Part shown: piece after piece, positions 47,739 to 56,647 of the stretch
How positions within the stretch are numbered: the stretch's first letter is position 1
Layout: the number at the start of each line of letters is the position of its first letter
Source: Acinetobacter higginsii
GTDB taxonomy: Bacteria; Pseudomonadota; Gammaproteobacteria; Pseudomonadales; Moraxellaceae
NCBI RefSeq assembly: GCF_000369525.1
Contig: NZ_KB850072.1
Span: 2,102,606-2,166,605 of the forward strand
Direction of reading: 5' to 3'
DNA length: 64,000 bases
Notes under the pieces: generated by a model
Told to the model about the DNA's origin: nothing
What the model saw: the letters and a program-made list of their open reading frames with translations, nothing else
The model's database searches: none
Position numbers and translations under genes: made by a program

Positions 47739-49103
47739 ATGTTTAAAGCAGAAAAGATTCTTTGGGGTGAAGGCTTATTTTTACGTCCTCAGCATTTCCA
47801 GATTCAAGACACCTACCATGAGCAACGCTTGAATCATACGATTCGAGCAATGATTCCACATGCCTACGGTGTGCAGAAATTAAAGTTCGATGAAGTTCAA
47901 CTTTCTACTCATATTCTAGCTTTGCAAGAAGTCGAAATCATTTGGCAAGATGGTGAAATTTATCATGCGCCTGCACAAGACTTATTGCCAGAACCATTGT
48001 TATTAGATGACCTTAATCTACAAGGTGAAATGACGGTTTATCTGGCACTACCAATTTTGCAGGCCAATAAGAAAAACATTGCTGATGAAACACGTTCAGT
48101 TTCTAGTCGTTATCATAACTATTTGACAGAAACCCATGATCTGTTTACCGATGCCAGCCCTGCTGAACTGAATCTGTTGCGTCGTCGTGCAGAATTTAAG
48201 TTATTAGAGCAACATATTCAGCCGAGCCAAAATTTAGATGGTTTCTTATATATCCCTGTCGCTAAAATTAAGCGTCAAAGCTCAGGTCATTTTGAGCTGG
48301 ATAATAAATTTATTCCACCTATTTTACATATCGCGGCTTCTGAATCTTTAATTAATAATTTAAAGCGTACGCTCAACGTTATTAAGGCAAAAATTAAAAC
48401 CATTCAAAGCAACAATCGTGAAAATGAACAGAAACTCATTGAATTCCGTTCGGGTGATATCGTTTCGTTCTGGTTAATCAATGCTTTAAATACGGCTTAT
48501 GCAGGCTTGAATCACCTGTTGCAATATCCATTGATCCATCCTGAGCGTTTATTTTCAGAATTATTGCGTTTAACTGGATCTTTACTGACCTTTTCGACTG
48601 CGTATGATGTGGATCATTTGCCACAGTATAAGCATCACCAATTACAAGACAGTTTCCAACAGCTTGATCTGATTCTAAGAGATTTATTAGACACCATTAT
48701 TTCGAGCCGTTATTTCAGCATTGCTTTAAAAGAAACACGACCATCGTATTGGGTTGGTAGTCTTGAGTCTGACAAAATTACCCGTGACACTCGTCTCTAT
48801 ATTGCGGTTTCAAGCAGCATGATGCAAACCCATGAATTGATCCAGATCGTTCCATTGCGCTTTAAAGTGGGTAGTACAATTGATGTAGAACAACGTGTTA
48901 TTGCCGCTCTTCCAGCGGTTCCACTCCATCATTTAATGCAGGTGCCAACTGCAATTCCAGTACGTTCTGGTGTCAGCTATTTTGAAATCGAACCACATCA
49001 CGAATTGTATCAACGTATGCTTGAGTCAGAATCTATCTGTGTCTATGTACCAGCTGGATTCCAAGATATCAGTATTGAACTCATTGCCGTAATGAATAGT
49101 TAA
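47739..49103 (+). CDS. tssK: T6SS baseplate protein TssK
   Basis: Links the baseplate to the membrane complex, 454 residues. The hallmark N-terminus ILWGEGLFLRPQHFQIQD (residues 7-24) and the C-terminal head domain (PTAIPVRSGVSYFEIE) are complete. It follows tssA by 16 bases and precedes tssL by 10. Confidence 0.96.
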   Translation: MFKAEKILWGEGLFLRPQHFQIQDTYHEQRLNHTIRAMIPHAYGVQKLKFDEVQLSTHILALQEVEIIWQDGEIYHAPAQDLLPEPLLLDDLNLQGEMTVYLALPILQANKKNIADETRSVSSRYHNYLTETHDLFTDASPAELNLLRRRAEFKLLEQHIQPSQNLDGFLYIPVAKIKRQSSGHFELDNKFIPPILHIAASESLINNLKRTLNVIKAKIKTIQSNNRENEQKLIEFRSGDIVSFWLINALNTAYAGLNHLLQYPLIHPERLFSELLRLTGSLLTFSTAYDVDHLPQYKHHQLQDSFQQLDLILRDLLDTIISSRYFSIALKETRPSYWVGSLESDKITRDTRLYIAVSSSMMQTHELIQIVPLRFKVGSTIDVEQRVIAALPAVPLHHLMQVPTAIPVRSGVSYFEIEPHHELYQRMLESESICVYVPAGFQDISIELIAVMNS

Positions 49104-49113
49104 GAGAATCACA

Positions 49114-49920
49114 ATGACTCAACCAACAGGCATCCCCTCTTTATTTGATGATGGAAAAATTGGTTCAGGCTTCCCTACGTCTGACCAACCACAAAATAAA
49201 GTGCAAGCGACTAACTTGATTGATCTATTACATGATGGGTTCTATCTGGTTTTTTTACTTCGCAATCGCTATATACCTGCAAATCCAACTGATTTTCGTG
49301 AAAAAATTGTCGATTTATTGAACCGATTTGAGCAACAAGCCAAACGCTTACAATTTTCTGCTGATGATATTCACGACGCCAAATATGCATTTTGTGCCTT
49401 GATTGATGAAACCATTGCGACGCAACAGGATGCTGCCTATTTTAACTTACAGAATTCATGGCTTATCAGCCCATTGCAATTGAGCCTGTTTGGCTCTCAA
49501 CTGGCGGGTTATCGTTTTTTTGAAATCTTGGAACAACTGCGCAGTCGTGGCAAAGACCGCCTAGCATCACTTGAGGTTTTCCACTACTGTCTCTTACTCG
49601 GTTTTCAGGGCAAATACCGTCTGGAATCTGTAGAAAGTCTAAATCACCTCGTGGCTCGTGTTGGAGATGAAATTGATTATCTCAAAGGGAAAAAAGCAGC
49701 TTTTTCTCCATTTGCAGCAATTCCAGATCAAATTAAACACATTATTCATCACGAGTTACCCTTTTTCTGGATTCTAATCTTCTTGCTCATGTTTGCTGCA
49801 CTCACTTTTGCAGGCTTAAAGTTCATGCTATCCAAACAGAATCAGAGTGCTTTAGCTCCTTATCAGAATGTGATTTCAGCACCTGCCGAAGAAGCACATA
49901 TCACCATCCATTTGCCTTAG
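49114..49920 (+). CDS. tssL: T6SS membrane complex protein TssL (DotU)
   Basis: An inner-membrane protein of 268 residues with a cytosolic DotU domain (about 30-190, including DAKYAFCALIDETI and YHYCLLLGFQGKYR-like FHYCLLLGFQGKYR) and one C-terminal helix (about 215-238). The periplasmic tail is short with no peptidoglycan-binding domain, so wall anchoring must come from other proteins such as TagN. It lies between tssK and the Pro/Ala-rich protein gene. Confidence 0.95.
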   Translation: MTQPTGIPSLFDDGKIGSGFPTSDQPQNKVQATNLIDLLHDGFYLVFLLRNRYIPANPTDFREKIVDLLNRFEQQAKRLQFSADDIHDAKYAFCALIDETIATQQDAAYFNLQNSWLISPLQLSLFGSQLAGYRFFEILEQLRSRGKDRLASLEVFHYCLLLGFQGKYRLESVESLNHLVARVGDEIDYLKGKKAAFSPFAAIPDQIKHIIHHELPFFWILIFLLMFAALTFAGLKFMLSKQNQSALAPYQNVISAPAEEAHITIHLP

Positions 49921-49930
49921 TTGATAACGT

Positions 49931-50539
49931 ATGACTCAGGAAAGAACAACTTCTTTACGCATATTACAGACCAATAAGAAAAAAACCTTATCGCCTGTCA
50001 TTTATTTACTGATTGGATTTGTTTCAGGAATCATCTTTGCTGCACTGTTTTTTTTCATCTTTGCAAGCGACGCCAACAGCCCAGCACCGAGTGCGCCACA
50101 AACGGTTGAAGAAAATGAGCCGGTTCAAACTGCCACAAAAGCAACAGCACAAAGTCATGAAGTAGAAGTGACTACTCCAAATCATCATGAAACAACCGAA
50201 TCGGTGGAAGACAATAATTTTGCTCAACCCGGAAGCAATGATTTAAACAAATTTTTCCAACGCACACCGCCGCCTGCTGCACCCGCTCCGAATGGACAGC
50301 ATGTTTCTCCATTTGCCAATGAACCAAATACAAAACCAACAACAGTAACATCAGTAAAAGGGCCACATAGCAAAAATGAAACCGTTGCTCCGGCAACGAA
50401 TAAAATAGTCGCTAAACCTGCTCCTCCTGCGACCAAGGCTGTACCAGCGAAAGCAGCAGAAGTTGAAGCGGAAGCACCCGAAGCAACTGTACAAATTAAA
50501 GTGACACAAAAACCTTTTGCTGTGAATGAACTCAAGTAA
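49931..50539 (+). CDS. Pro/Ala-rich single-pass membrane protein of the T6SS locus
   Basis: No family is recognised. The 202-residue protein has a short basic cytosolic start, one helix (about residues 21-44, VIYLLIGFVSGIIFAALFFF), and a long Pro/Ala/Glu-rich low-complexity part that should be periplasmic. That part contains NDLNKFFQRTPPP and a small C-terminal VQIKVTQKPFAVNELK strand. It is tightly packed between tssL and tagX (10- and 3-base gaps). This suggests a role at the cell wall, perhaps as a spacer or a TagX partner. That role is inference. Confidence 0.75.
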   Translation: MTQERTTSLRILQTNKKKTLSPVIYLLIGFVSGIIFAALFFFIFASDANSPAPSAPQTVEENEPVQTATKATAQSHEVEVTTPNHHETTESVEDNNFAQPGSNDLNKFFQRTPPPAAPAPNGQHVSPFANEPNTKPTTVTSVKGPHSKNETVAPATNKIVAKPAPPATKAVPAKAAEVEAEAPEATVQIKVTQKPFAVNELK

Positions 50540-50542
50540 ACA

Positions 50543-51511
50543 ATGATTTTTATCATCTTCTTCTGCTTTGTCGCTGTCGCGATCGGATTAACCCTGCTCA
50601 TGTCATATGAGCTGCGTTATAAATGCAAGCAGTTGTTGCAATCATTACTTCCAAGTGGCAAAAAGAAAATTGCCAATGCGATGCAGTTTGCAGAGAATAT
50701 GCATCAAGCGGCCTCGCCAGAAAAATTACAATCGCATTGGCACTTACAACAATGGTGGATTTTAATTGCAGGTTTCTTTTTATTCGCCAGCATCCTGATT
50801 TTTGCGTTTACTCGCCCAATCAATTCCACACGAATTGAAGCTGAATATTTAAAAGAAACTGATCCGCAAATTTATACGCTACTTAATGGTGAAATGCTGA
50901 GTCCACCACCAGAAGTCGATGCCAACTTGATTGAAGATGCTATTGTCGAAGCAACTCGGCTTGAACAGGCCTATCAAGCCCAGCATCCAACAGATCCGAG
51001 TATTAATGCATCTCAAATTGAGATTCCACTTACACATTCACATGGTAGTTTTGATGTATCCATGGTAGATCGTAAATGGGACAAAATTAATCCTCGCTAT
51101 AAGCAACGCCTACTGATGGTATTCAAAATCATGAAAGAACAGCACGGTTATGAGTTGGTGTTACTTGAAGGTTACCGCAGCCCAAGCCGCCAAAATATGC
51201 TTGCAGGGAATCCAAATACAACCCGTGCCAAAGGTTATCAAAGCTATCACCAATTTGGTTTAGCTGCCGATGTTGCTTTTAAACGCAACGGTAAAGTCGT
51301 TATCTCAGAACGTGACCCTTGGGCAATGCGTGGTTATCAACTCTATGGGCAAGTTGCTGAATCCGTTGGTTTAACTTGGGGTGGTCGTTGGAAATCTATT
51401 CAAGATTATGGTCATACCGAATACCGTATGCCAGGCTTAAGAAAAACCAAAGAAATGGCTGAACAACTCACTGCAGAAGGACAATTAACCGCCCGATCAG
51501 ATGAGTCTTAA
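50543..51511 (+). CDS. tagX: T6SS peptidoglycan hydrolase TagX
   Basis: A membrane-anchored M15/VanY-type zinc peptidase, 322 residues. Acinetobacter TagX is known as a peptidoglycan endopeptidase needed to open the wall for the T6SS. Two hydrophobic segments (about 1-20 and 70-90) precede the catalytic domain. Zinc ligands and catalytic motif are in EGYRSPSRQNML, SYHQFGLAADVAF and YGHTEYRMPG. The gene is the last of the plus-strand arm and is followed by a strong terminator. Confidence 0.92.
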   Translation: MIFIIFFCFVAVAIGLTLLMSYELRYKCKQLLQSLLPSGKKKIANAMQFAENMHQAASPEKLQSHWHLQQWWILIAGFFLFASILIFAFTRPINSTRIEAEYLKETDPQIYTLLNGEMLSPPPEVDANLIEDAIVEATRLEQAYQAQHPTDPSINASQIEIPLTHSHGSFDVSMVDRKWDKINPRYKQRLLMVFKIMKEQHGYELVLLEGYRSPSRQNMLAGNPNTTRAKGYQSYHQFGLAADVAFKRNGKVVISERDPWAMRGYQLYGQVAESVGLTWGGRWKSIQDYGHTEYRMPGLRKTKEMAEQLTAEGQLTARSDES

Positions 51512-51538
51512 AAACAGATCTAAAGTACAATTAAATTA

Positions 51539-51577
51539 AATAAAGCCTATCTTTATAAATGGATAGGCTTTATTTTA
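51539..51577 (+). terminator. Rho-independent terminator after tagX
   Basis: A perfect 13-bp stem AATAAAGCCTATC/GATAGGCTTTATT with a 10-base loop is followed by TTAAT. It lies 27 bases after the tagX stop. Confidence 0.9.
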
Positions 51578-51632
51578 ATATCAAATTAGAATATTTCAAT
51601 AAAATATAATTCACACTAAAATTAAAAAAATC

Positions 51633-52208
51633 TTAATCCACAACAGATATGGGAACTGTTTTTTTAACTTTAAAAATAAACTCCTTAAATATTATATTCA
51701 TTCCTAATACCAGCATAAAAGCAATCACAAATGATCCAAGTACATCGAAAGGGAAATGGACACCAATATAAATTCTGGACCAACCTACAATTAAAGCCAA
51801 TAGCAATGCTGCACTTCCAATTTTTCGATAACCAGACAGTAGATATGCAAATGCAATCGTTGCTACTGTCAAGGTATGCTGGCTTGGAAATGAAGAAGAT
51901 GAACCATGTCCTGTCAGGATGTGTCCAATTCCCATGTCAAAAGGACGTGGATGGTAGTAGACCGAATGAATGATCTGAGTCACGAGTAATGAAACAACGA
52001 TGGTGATAAGCATCTTGATAAACTGTACTCGGTATTTTTTATCCTTAAAAAACAATGAAGCAATTAAAAATACAAATAATACTGCAATTAAATTATGAGA
52101 TGCGAATAATGCAGCTTTATCTAAAATAGGATTTTGAGTTGCAGCTGAGTTAATCCAATTAAATAAGCTGATATCGATCGTTTCAATTGACATCGTCAAT
52201 CGTTCCAT
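51633..52208 (-). CDS. PAP2 phosphatase, BcrC-type undecaprenyl-diphosphatase
   Basis: An integral-membrane lipid phosphatase, 191 residues and about five helices. The three PAP2 motifs are present: HPRPF, the catalytic SFPSQH, and SRIYIGVHFPFDVLG. BcrC-like enzymes recycle undecaprenyl pyrophosphate for cell-wall synthesis and can confer bacitracin tolerance. The alternative start at 52193 (MSIETIDISL) fits the family N-terminus better. It is convergent with tagX and not part of the T6SS. Confidence 0.88.
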   Translation of the reverse strand: MERLTMSIETIDISLFNWINSAATQNPILDKAALFASHNLIAVLFVFLIASLFFKDKKYRVQFIKMLITIVVSLLVTQIIHSVYYHPRPFDMGIGHILTGHGSSSSFPSQHTLTVATIAFAYLLSGYRKIGSAALLLALIVGWSRIYIGVHFPFDVLGSFVIAFMLVLGMNIIFKEFIFKVKKTVPISVVD

Positions 52209-52352
52209 GATTATTTGACGATGTGAATATAAAAATATCAGCTTAAAATAAAATTAAATACGCTTAAAAACCAAACAAAATTACAATTTAGTTTTAAGTC
52301 GCTATTAATAAAAAAATCCTAAATTTGATCTACCCTTCAATTGGAATGAATT

Positions 52353-53117
52353 ATGGATAACAAAAATAGGCTACCCGAAGTATTAAGCAAAGTGCCTGAA
52401 GTGACATTGCTGTTCTGGATTATAAAAATTGCAGCAACAACACTCGGTGAAACGGCTGGTGATGCTTTATCAATGTCGCTCAATCTGGGCTATATCTTAA
52501 GTACATGTATTTTTTCTATTATTTTTATTGGCTTTGTTTCACTGCAAATGAAAGCCAAAGAGTACAAACCCTTTTTATATTGGGCAACCATTATCTCAAC
52601 CACAACACTGGGAACCACCATTGCTGATTATGTCGATCGCTCTCTAGGCATAGGCTATCTCGGAGGGAGTATTATTTTACTCACCCTACTGCTTAGCTCA
52701 CTTGCGATCTGGTATTGGAGCTGTGGCAATATTGCGGTGAACAGTGTGCAGTCTGCAAAGACCGAAGCCTTTTACTGGGTCACCATTATGTTCTCTCAAA
52801 CCCTAGGAACAGCGCTTGGTGACTGGACAGCAGATACCCAAGGACTAGGTTATACAGGGGCTGCCCTGATCTTTGGTTCATTACTGCTTATCTTGATTGT
52901 CTTGTATTATTGGACCAAGATCTCTAGAACATTTTTATTCTGGTCAGCTTTTGTTTTAACCAGACCTCTCGGTGCGGTCTTAGGTGACTTCTTAGATAAA
53001 CCCCTTGATCACGGCGGATTGGATTTAAGCCGATTCGGTGCTTCTTTTGTATTATTGGCTTTTATCCTTGTTTGTTTAGTGTTGTTTAAATCCAAACCTG
53101 CTTCAACAACACATTAA
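52353..53117 (+). CDS. DUF347 (COG4705) membrane protein with four internal repeats
   Basis: An uncharacterised integral membrane protein, 254 residues, with about eight helices in four two-helix units. Each unit carries a version of TLGxxxGD: TTLGETAGDALS, TTLGTTIADYVD, QTLGTALGDWTA and RPLGAVLGDFLD. In three of them a GLGY- or LGY-type turn follows. The acidic residues inside the membrane units point to a transporter or ion-binding site, but no substrate is known to me. It is monocistronic before a strong terminator. Confidence 0.85.
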   Translation: MDNKNRLPEVLSKVPEVTLLFWIIKIAATTLGETAGDALSMSLNLGYILSTCIFSIIFIGFVSLQMKAKEYKPFLYWATIISTTTLGTTIADYVDRSLGIGYLGGSIILLTLLLSSLAIWYWSCGNIAVNSVQSAKTEAFYWVTIMFSQTLGTALGDWTADTQGLGYTGAALIFGSLLLILIVLYYWTKISRTFLFWSAFVLTRPLGAVLGDFLDKPLDHGGLDLSRFGASFVLLAFILVCLVLFKSKPASTTH

Positions 53118-53150
53118 ATCTTTCGCTAATCCTCTTCGTTACACATATAG

Positions 53151-53186
53151 AAAAGGGATAAGAAAAACTATTTTCTTATCCCTTTT
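53151..53186. terminator. Bidirectional terminator between convergent genes
   Basis: A perfect 16-bp stem (AAAAGGGATAAGAAAA and its complement) has a 4-base loop, and A/T runs on both sides let it serve the DUF347 gene and the NRPS remnant. Confidence 0.92.
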
Positions 53187-53205
53187 AGTGATCACTTATA
53201 AATGA

Positions 53206-55321
53206 TTAGCTATGTTTCCAAGGTACTGCAGGTGAGCCAATCCATGCTGATTTTGCAGGAATATTCTCTCCTTTCATTACCAATGTCAGTGGACCCAATA
53301 CCGCATGGTCAGCCACATTGGCATTGTATAAAATGATACTACGCGAATTCACTACCACATCACTGCCGATATTGACTTGACCAATTTTCATGATGCGGTC
53401 TTCAAATAAATGCGTTTGTGGTCCAGAGAAGCTGTTAAATTCTGCACGGTCTCCAATCTTCACACAGTCAAATTCAGTAATATCAGCCGTATCCAGATAG
53501 ACATCTTTACCAATTTTCACTCCTAATAGGCGTAAAAAGAATGGCAACATCGGAGTCCCTCTCAAGTAATTCAAAAAGTTCGGAATCGCAACAGATTCGT
53601 ATAAACTGGTAATGCCTTCACTGAGCCAAACGAACATGGTCCACATCGGTGCTGAAAGTGGTTGATAACGTCCAATTAAAGCCCATTTCAATACGGTCAC
53701 GATGACAAAACAACCGACACCATATAACAGTCCAGCCATAGTTAAAGCCAATAACCCTATCGCAATACTATAGTCATTAATGACATCAATCACTTCTAAA
53801 ACAATCATATAACCTACACCAATGGCGAGTGCTGTCGGTAATACAATACGTAAACCCTCAATCAAGCCTCGCATGAAACGGCGTTTGATACTTGGTTTAA
53901 AGGTAAGATGATCTGGATATTGCGCTGCTGCTTCACGCGCTGGCAACAATAAAGGTGGCGAACCGAACCATGTCTGACCTGAATACATTTCTCGGTTATC
54001 TGGCGTTTTTGATTGCACACCAATCAAAACATTATCCGGTAATACCGTACCATCCGCGATATAGGCACTATTCCCAACAAAGCTACGATTGCCAATTTGT
54101 GTAGATTTCAACGACATCCAGCCGCCTTTAATCTCTTCATCACCCAACATCACCGCATCTGCAATAAAACTTTCTTCACCTAGAGTCAGCATTTCAGGAA
54201 TTACACCTGTGGCAGTCGAAATTTCTGTATTTTTACCCACCTTCGCGCCCAACATACGGAACCATGTCGGAGCATATAAGGTTGCAAACAAGCCATGTAA
54301 AGTCTGTAAACTGGTTTCTAAAATCTGAGCTGCGAACCATTTACGATAGTAAACACCACCATGTATGGCATAAGTGCCTGTCTCTAAACGTGGTAATACA
54401 ATCTTACGTATAGCCGATGAAATTAATGCGGTAATGACCATCATCATGGCACTGGCAGGAATGGCAAGGACGAAATAATACAGTGCGGTTTGAACGTGAT
54501 TATTTGGGTCGATATTAAAGACATTGACATCTAACCAATCCACTAACAAGAAACTTGGGAAAATCGGAATAAAGAACAAACAGGCAATGATTAAAGCACT
54601 GACACTATAGTAGCCATATTCAGCAAATTTACGCACTAAGGATAATTTTGGACGTGCTGCCAATGATTCCAACTCATCAATATGGCCTATTTTTTTCGCT
54701 GGTGTTCCGTCCCAAATTTCACCTGCGGGTACCGTCATGCCATATTCAATTGAGGTTAAAGCATTGACATGCGCTTGCGGTTCTAGCACGGTATTTTCTT
54801 CCAATACTGCATAAGATCCCACATAGCTGTCTTGTTTGAGTTGGATTGAACCCAATACGAGGTGTCCGTGTTCCACCTTGGCATTTTCCAGATTTACATT
54901 GGAACCAATACTGACCCCATCTTCAATCTTTAACAACGATGGCATACGGATATGCACGGAACTAATCGTGACATCATGCCCAATTTTTGCCCCAAGTGCT
55001 TTGAGATATAAATTCAGTAAGGTTGAACCAGATAAAAGATATACAGGTGAAATACTGCTGATCCGATCAGCTAACCACCAACGGAAATAGGTCATTCCCC
55101 ATAATGGATAACGACCTGCGCCAACCCCTAACATCAGTAACCGTTTTACTGTAATTGAAACTGCAAAACTGGCAATAATCACACTGATATACACCAGCAA
55201 AGACAACGCGATCGCATAAGGAATACTATCTCGTGTGCCGCCTGTGAAATAGTGATAAGTAAAGAATGGTGCCAACCATTGCAGAATATTGATCGAGATC
55301 AATACAGGGATCGTCACCGCC
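53206..55321 (-). pseudogene. 3' part of IS-interrupted Pls/PosA-type NRPS
   Basis: The C-terminal half of a single-module peptide synthetase of the Pls/PosA kind. It has about 705 residues with three pairs of membrane helices that alternate with left-handed beta-helix repeats (for example IGHDVTISSVHIRMPSLLKI, VKIGDRAEFNSFSG). In epsilon-poly-lysine synthetase this membrane part joins amino acids into an isopeptide chain. A GTG at 55317 opens a 703-codon frame, but removing the IS and one target duplication joins it in frame to the upstream half. It is therefore a fragment, not a gene. Confidence 0.88.
55314..55321. repeat. Target-site duplication, left copy
   Basis: TCACCGCC directly flanks the left end of the insertion element and is identical to the copy at 56640-56647. 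An 8-bp duplication is normal for IS256-family insertion. Confidence 0.9.
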
Positions 55322-56639
55322 GAGCCTGTAAATTATTTTGTGTAAGTTCCATTTTTTATAAATGATCTTTTAATCGATCATCGAACTGAATCGTAAACCA
55401 ATTCATTGCTAAACGCCAATTTTGAATTGGCATCGTCCATTTCTTCGCAGCATTTGATGTTGCTAAGTAAATGACCTTCTTTACTGAGTCATCAGATGAA
55501 AAGATTTTCCTCTTCTTCGTTGAATGGCGTATTACGCTATTCAACGACTCAATCGCATTTGTTGTATAAATTGCATGACGTATTTCGGCTGGATAGCTAA
55601 AGATCGTTCGGATATTTTCCCAATTGGCCCGCCAGGATTCTCCAATTTTGGGATACTGGTGATTCCATTGATCACAGAAGATGTCTAGGGACTTTAAAGC
55701 ATTTTCCTCTGTACTTGCCTGATAAATCGCTTTCAGACCCGAGGTAACAGCCTTGTAGTCTTTCCAGCTTACAAATCTCAGGCTATTGCGTACAACATGC
55801 ACGATACACAGTTGAATATCAGTATGAGGGTAAACGGAGGCTATCGCGTCAGGAAAGCCTTTTAATCCATCTACACAAGCAACAAGAATGTCCTGTACTC
55901 CTCGATTTTTTAGCTCTGTCATGACTGACAGCCAGAATTTGGCACCTTCTGTCTGAGCAATCCACATACCCAGTAATTCTTTTTGTCCATCCATATTGAT
56001 GCCTAAAGCAAGGTATACGGACTTGTTAATCACATTGGAGTGCTGACGGACTTTGACAACAATACAGTCAAGATAGACAACAGGATAAAGGCTATCTAAG
56101 GCTCTATTTTGCCACTCAGTCACTTGCTCAATCACAGCATCGGTAACTTTGCTGATGAGAGATGCTGAGACATCGGCATCGTACATTTCTTTGAAGAAGG
56201 CTACAATTTCCCTATTAGTCATTCCTTTTGCATACAGTGAGAGGATTTGGTCATCCATACTGGTGATGCGTGTTTGGTGCTTTTTGATAATTTGTGGCTC
56301 AAATGAACCTTCTCGATCACGGGGAATATCTAAAGCCAGTTGTCCATCTTGAGTTGTAATGGTTTTAGAACTAAACCCATTACGGCTATTTGAGCCTTTC
56401 CTGGACTGATGCTTTTCATAACCGAGATGGTCTGAAAGTTCAGTATTGAGTGCAGTTTCAATCATGAATTTTTTAAAGACTGCTGTCATTTGGTTTAAGT
56501 CTTCTGGTGTTTTTAGACCTTTAGCCAATTCGGCAGCCATACTTTTGATTGTTGCTTCATCCATGTGAAGTACCTTTTGTAATTATCCTCTGAAGGATAA
56601 ATGAAAATTAAGTACTTACACAAAATTTAGAACAGTCCC
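55322..56639 (-). mobile_element. IS256-family insertion sequence
   Basis: A complete 1318-bp element. The ends are imperfect inverted repeats: GAGCCTGTAAATTATTTTG at the left, and GGGACTGTTCTAAATTTTG read inward from the right, both running into TGTAAGT. A perfect 8-bp target duplication (TCACCGCC) flanks it. It carries one transposase gene. Which named IS it is cannot be told here. It splits the NRPS gene; the matching duplication points to one recent insertion. Confidence 0.93.
55356..56564 (-). CDS. IS256-family (mutator-type) transposase
   Basis: A 402-residue DDE transposase. The catalytic acids are visible in VVYLDCIVVKV, VACVDGLKGFPDAI and the C-terminal TTNAIESLNSVIRHSTK. The C/H motif QLCIVHVVRNS of mutator transposases is also present. 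The protein is full length with no frameshift, so the element may be active. It is the only gene of the element and lies on the minus strand, like the NRPS it disrupts. Confidence 0.97.
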   Translation of the reverse strand: MDEATIKSMAAELAKGLKTPEDLNQMTAVFKKFMIETALNTELSDHLGYEKHQSRKGSNSRNGFSSKTITTQDGQLALDIPRDREGSFEPQIIKKHQTRITSMDDQILSLYAKGMTNREIVAFFKEMYDADVSASLISKVTDAVIEQVTEWQNRALDSLYPVVYLDCIVVKVRQHSNVINKSVYLALGINMDGQKELLGMWIAQTEGAKFWLSVMTELKNRGVQDILVACVDGLKGFPDAIASVYPHTDIQLCIVHVVRNSLRFVSWKDYKAVTSGLKAIYQASTEENALKSLDIFCDQWNHQYPKIGESWRANWENIRTIFSYPAEIRHAIYTTNAIESLNSVIRHSTKKRKIFSSDDSVKKVIYLATSNAAKKWTMPIQNWRLAMNWFTIQFDDRLKDHL

Positions 56640-56647
56640 TCACCGCC
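56640..56647. repeat. Target-site duplication, right copy
   Basis: TCACCGCC, identical to 55314-55321, flanks the right end of the element. Confidence 0.9.

Noticed and set aside
53206..55317. Separate 703-residue gene starting at GTG 55317
   Set aside because: Removing the IS and one target duplication puts this frame in line with the upstream synthetase, so it is the 3' half of one broken gene.
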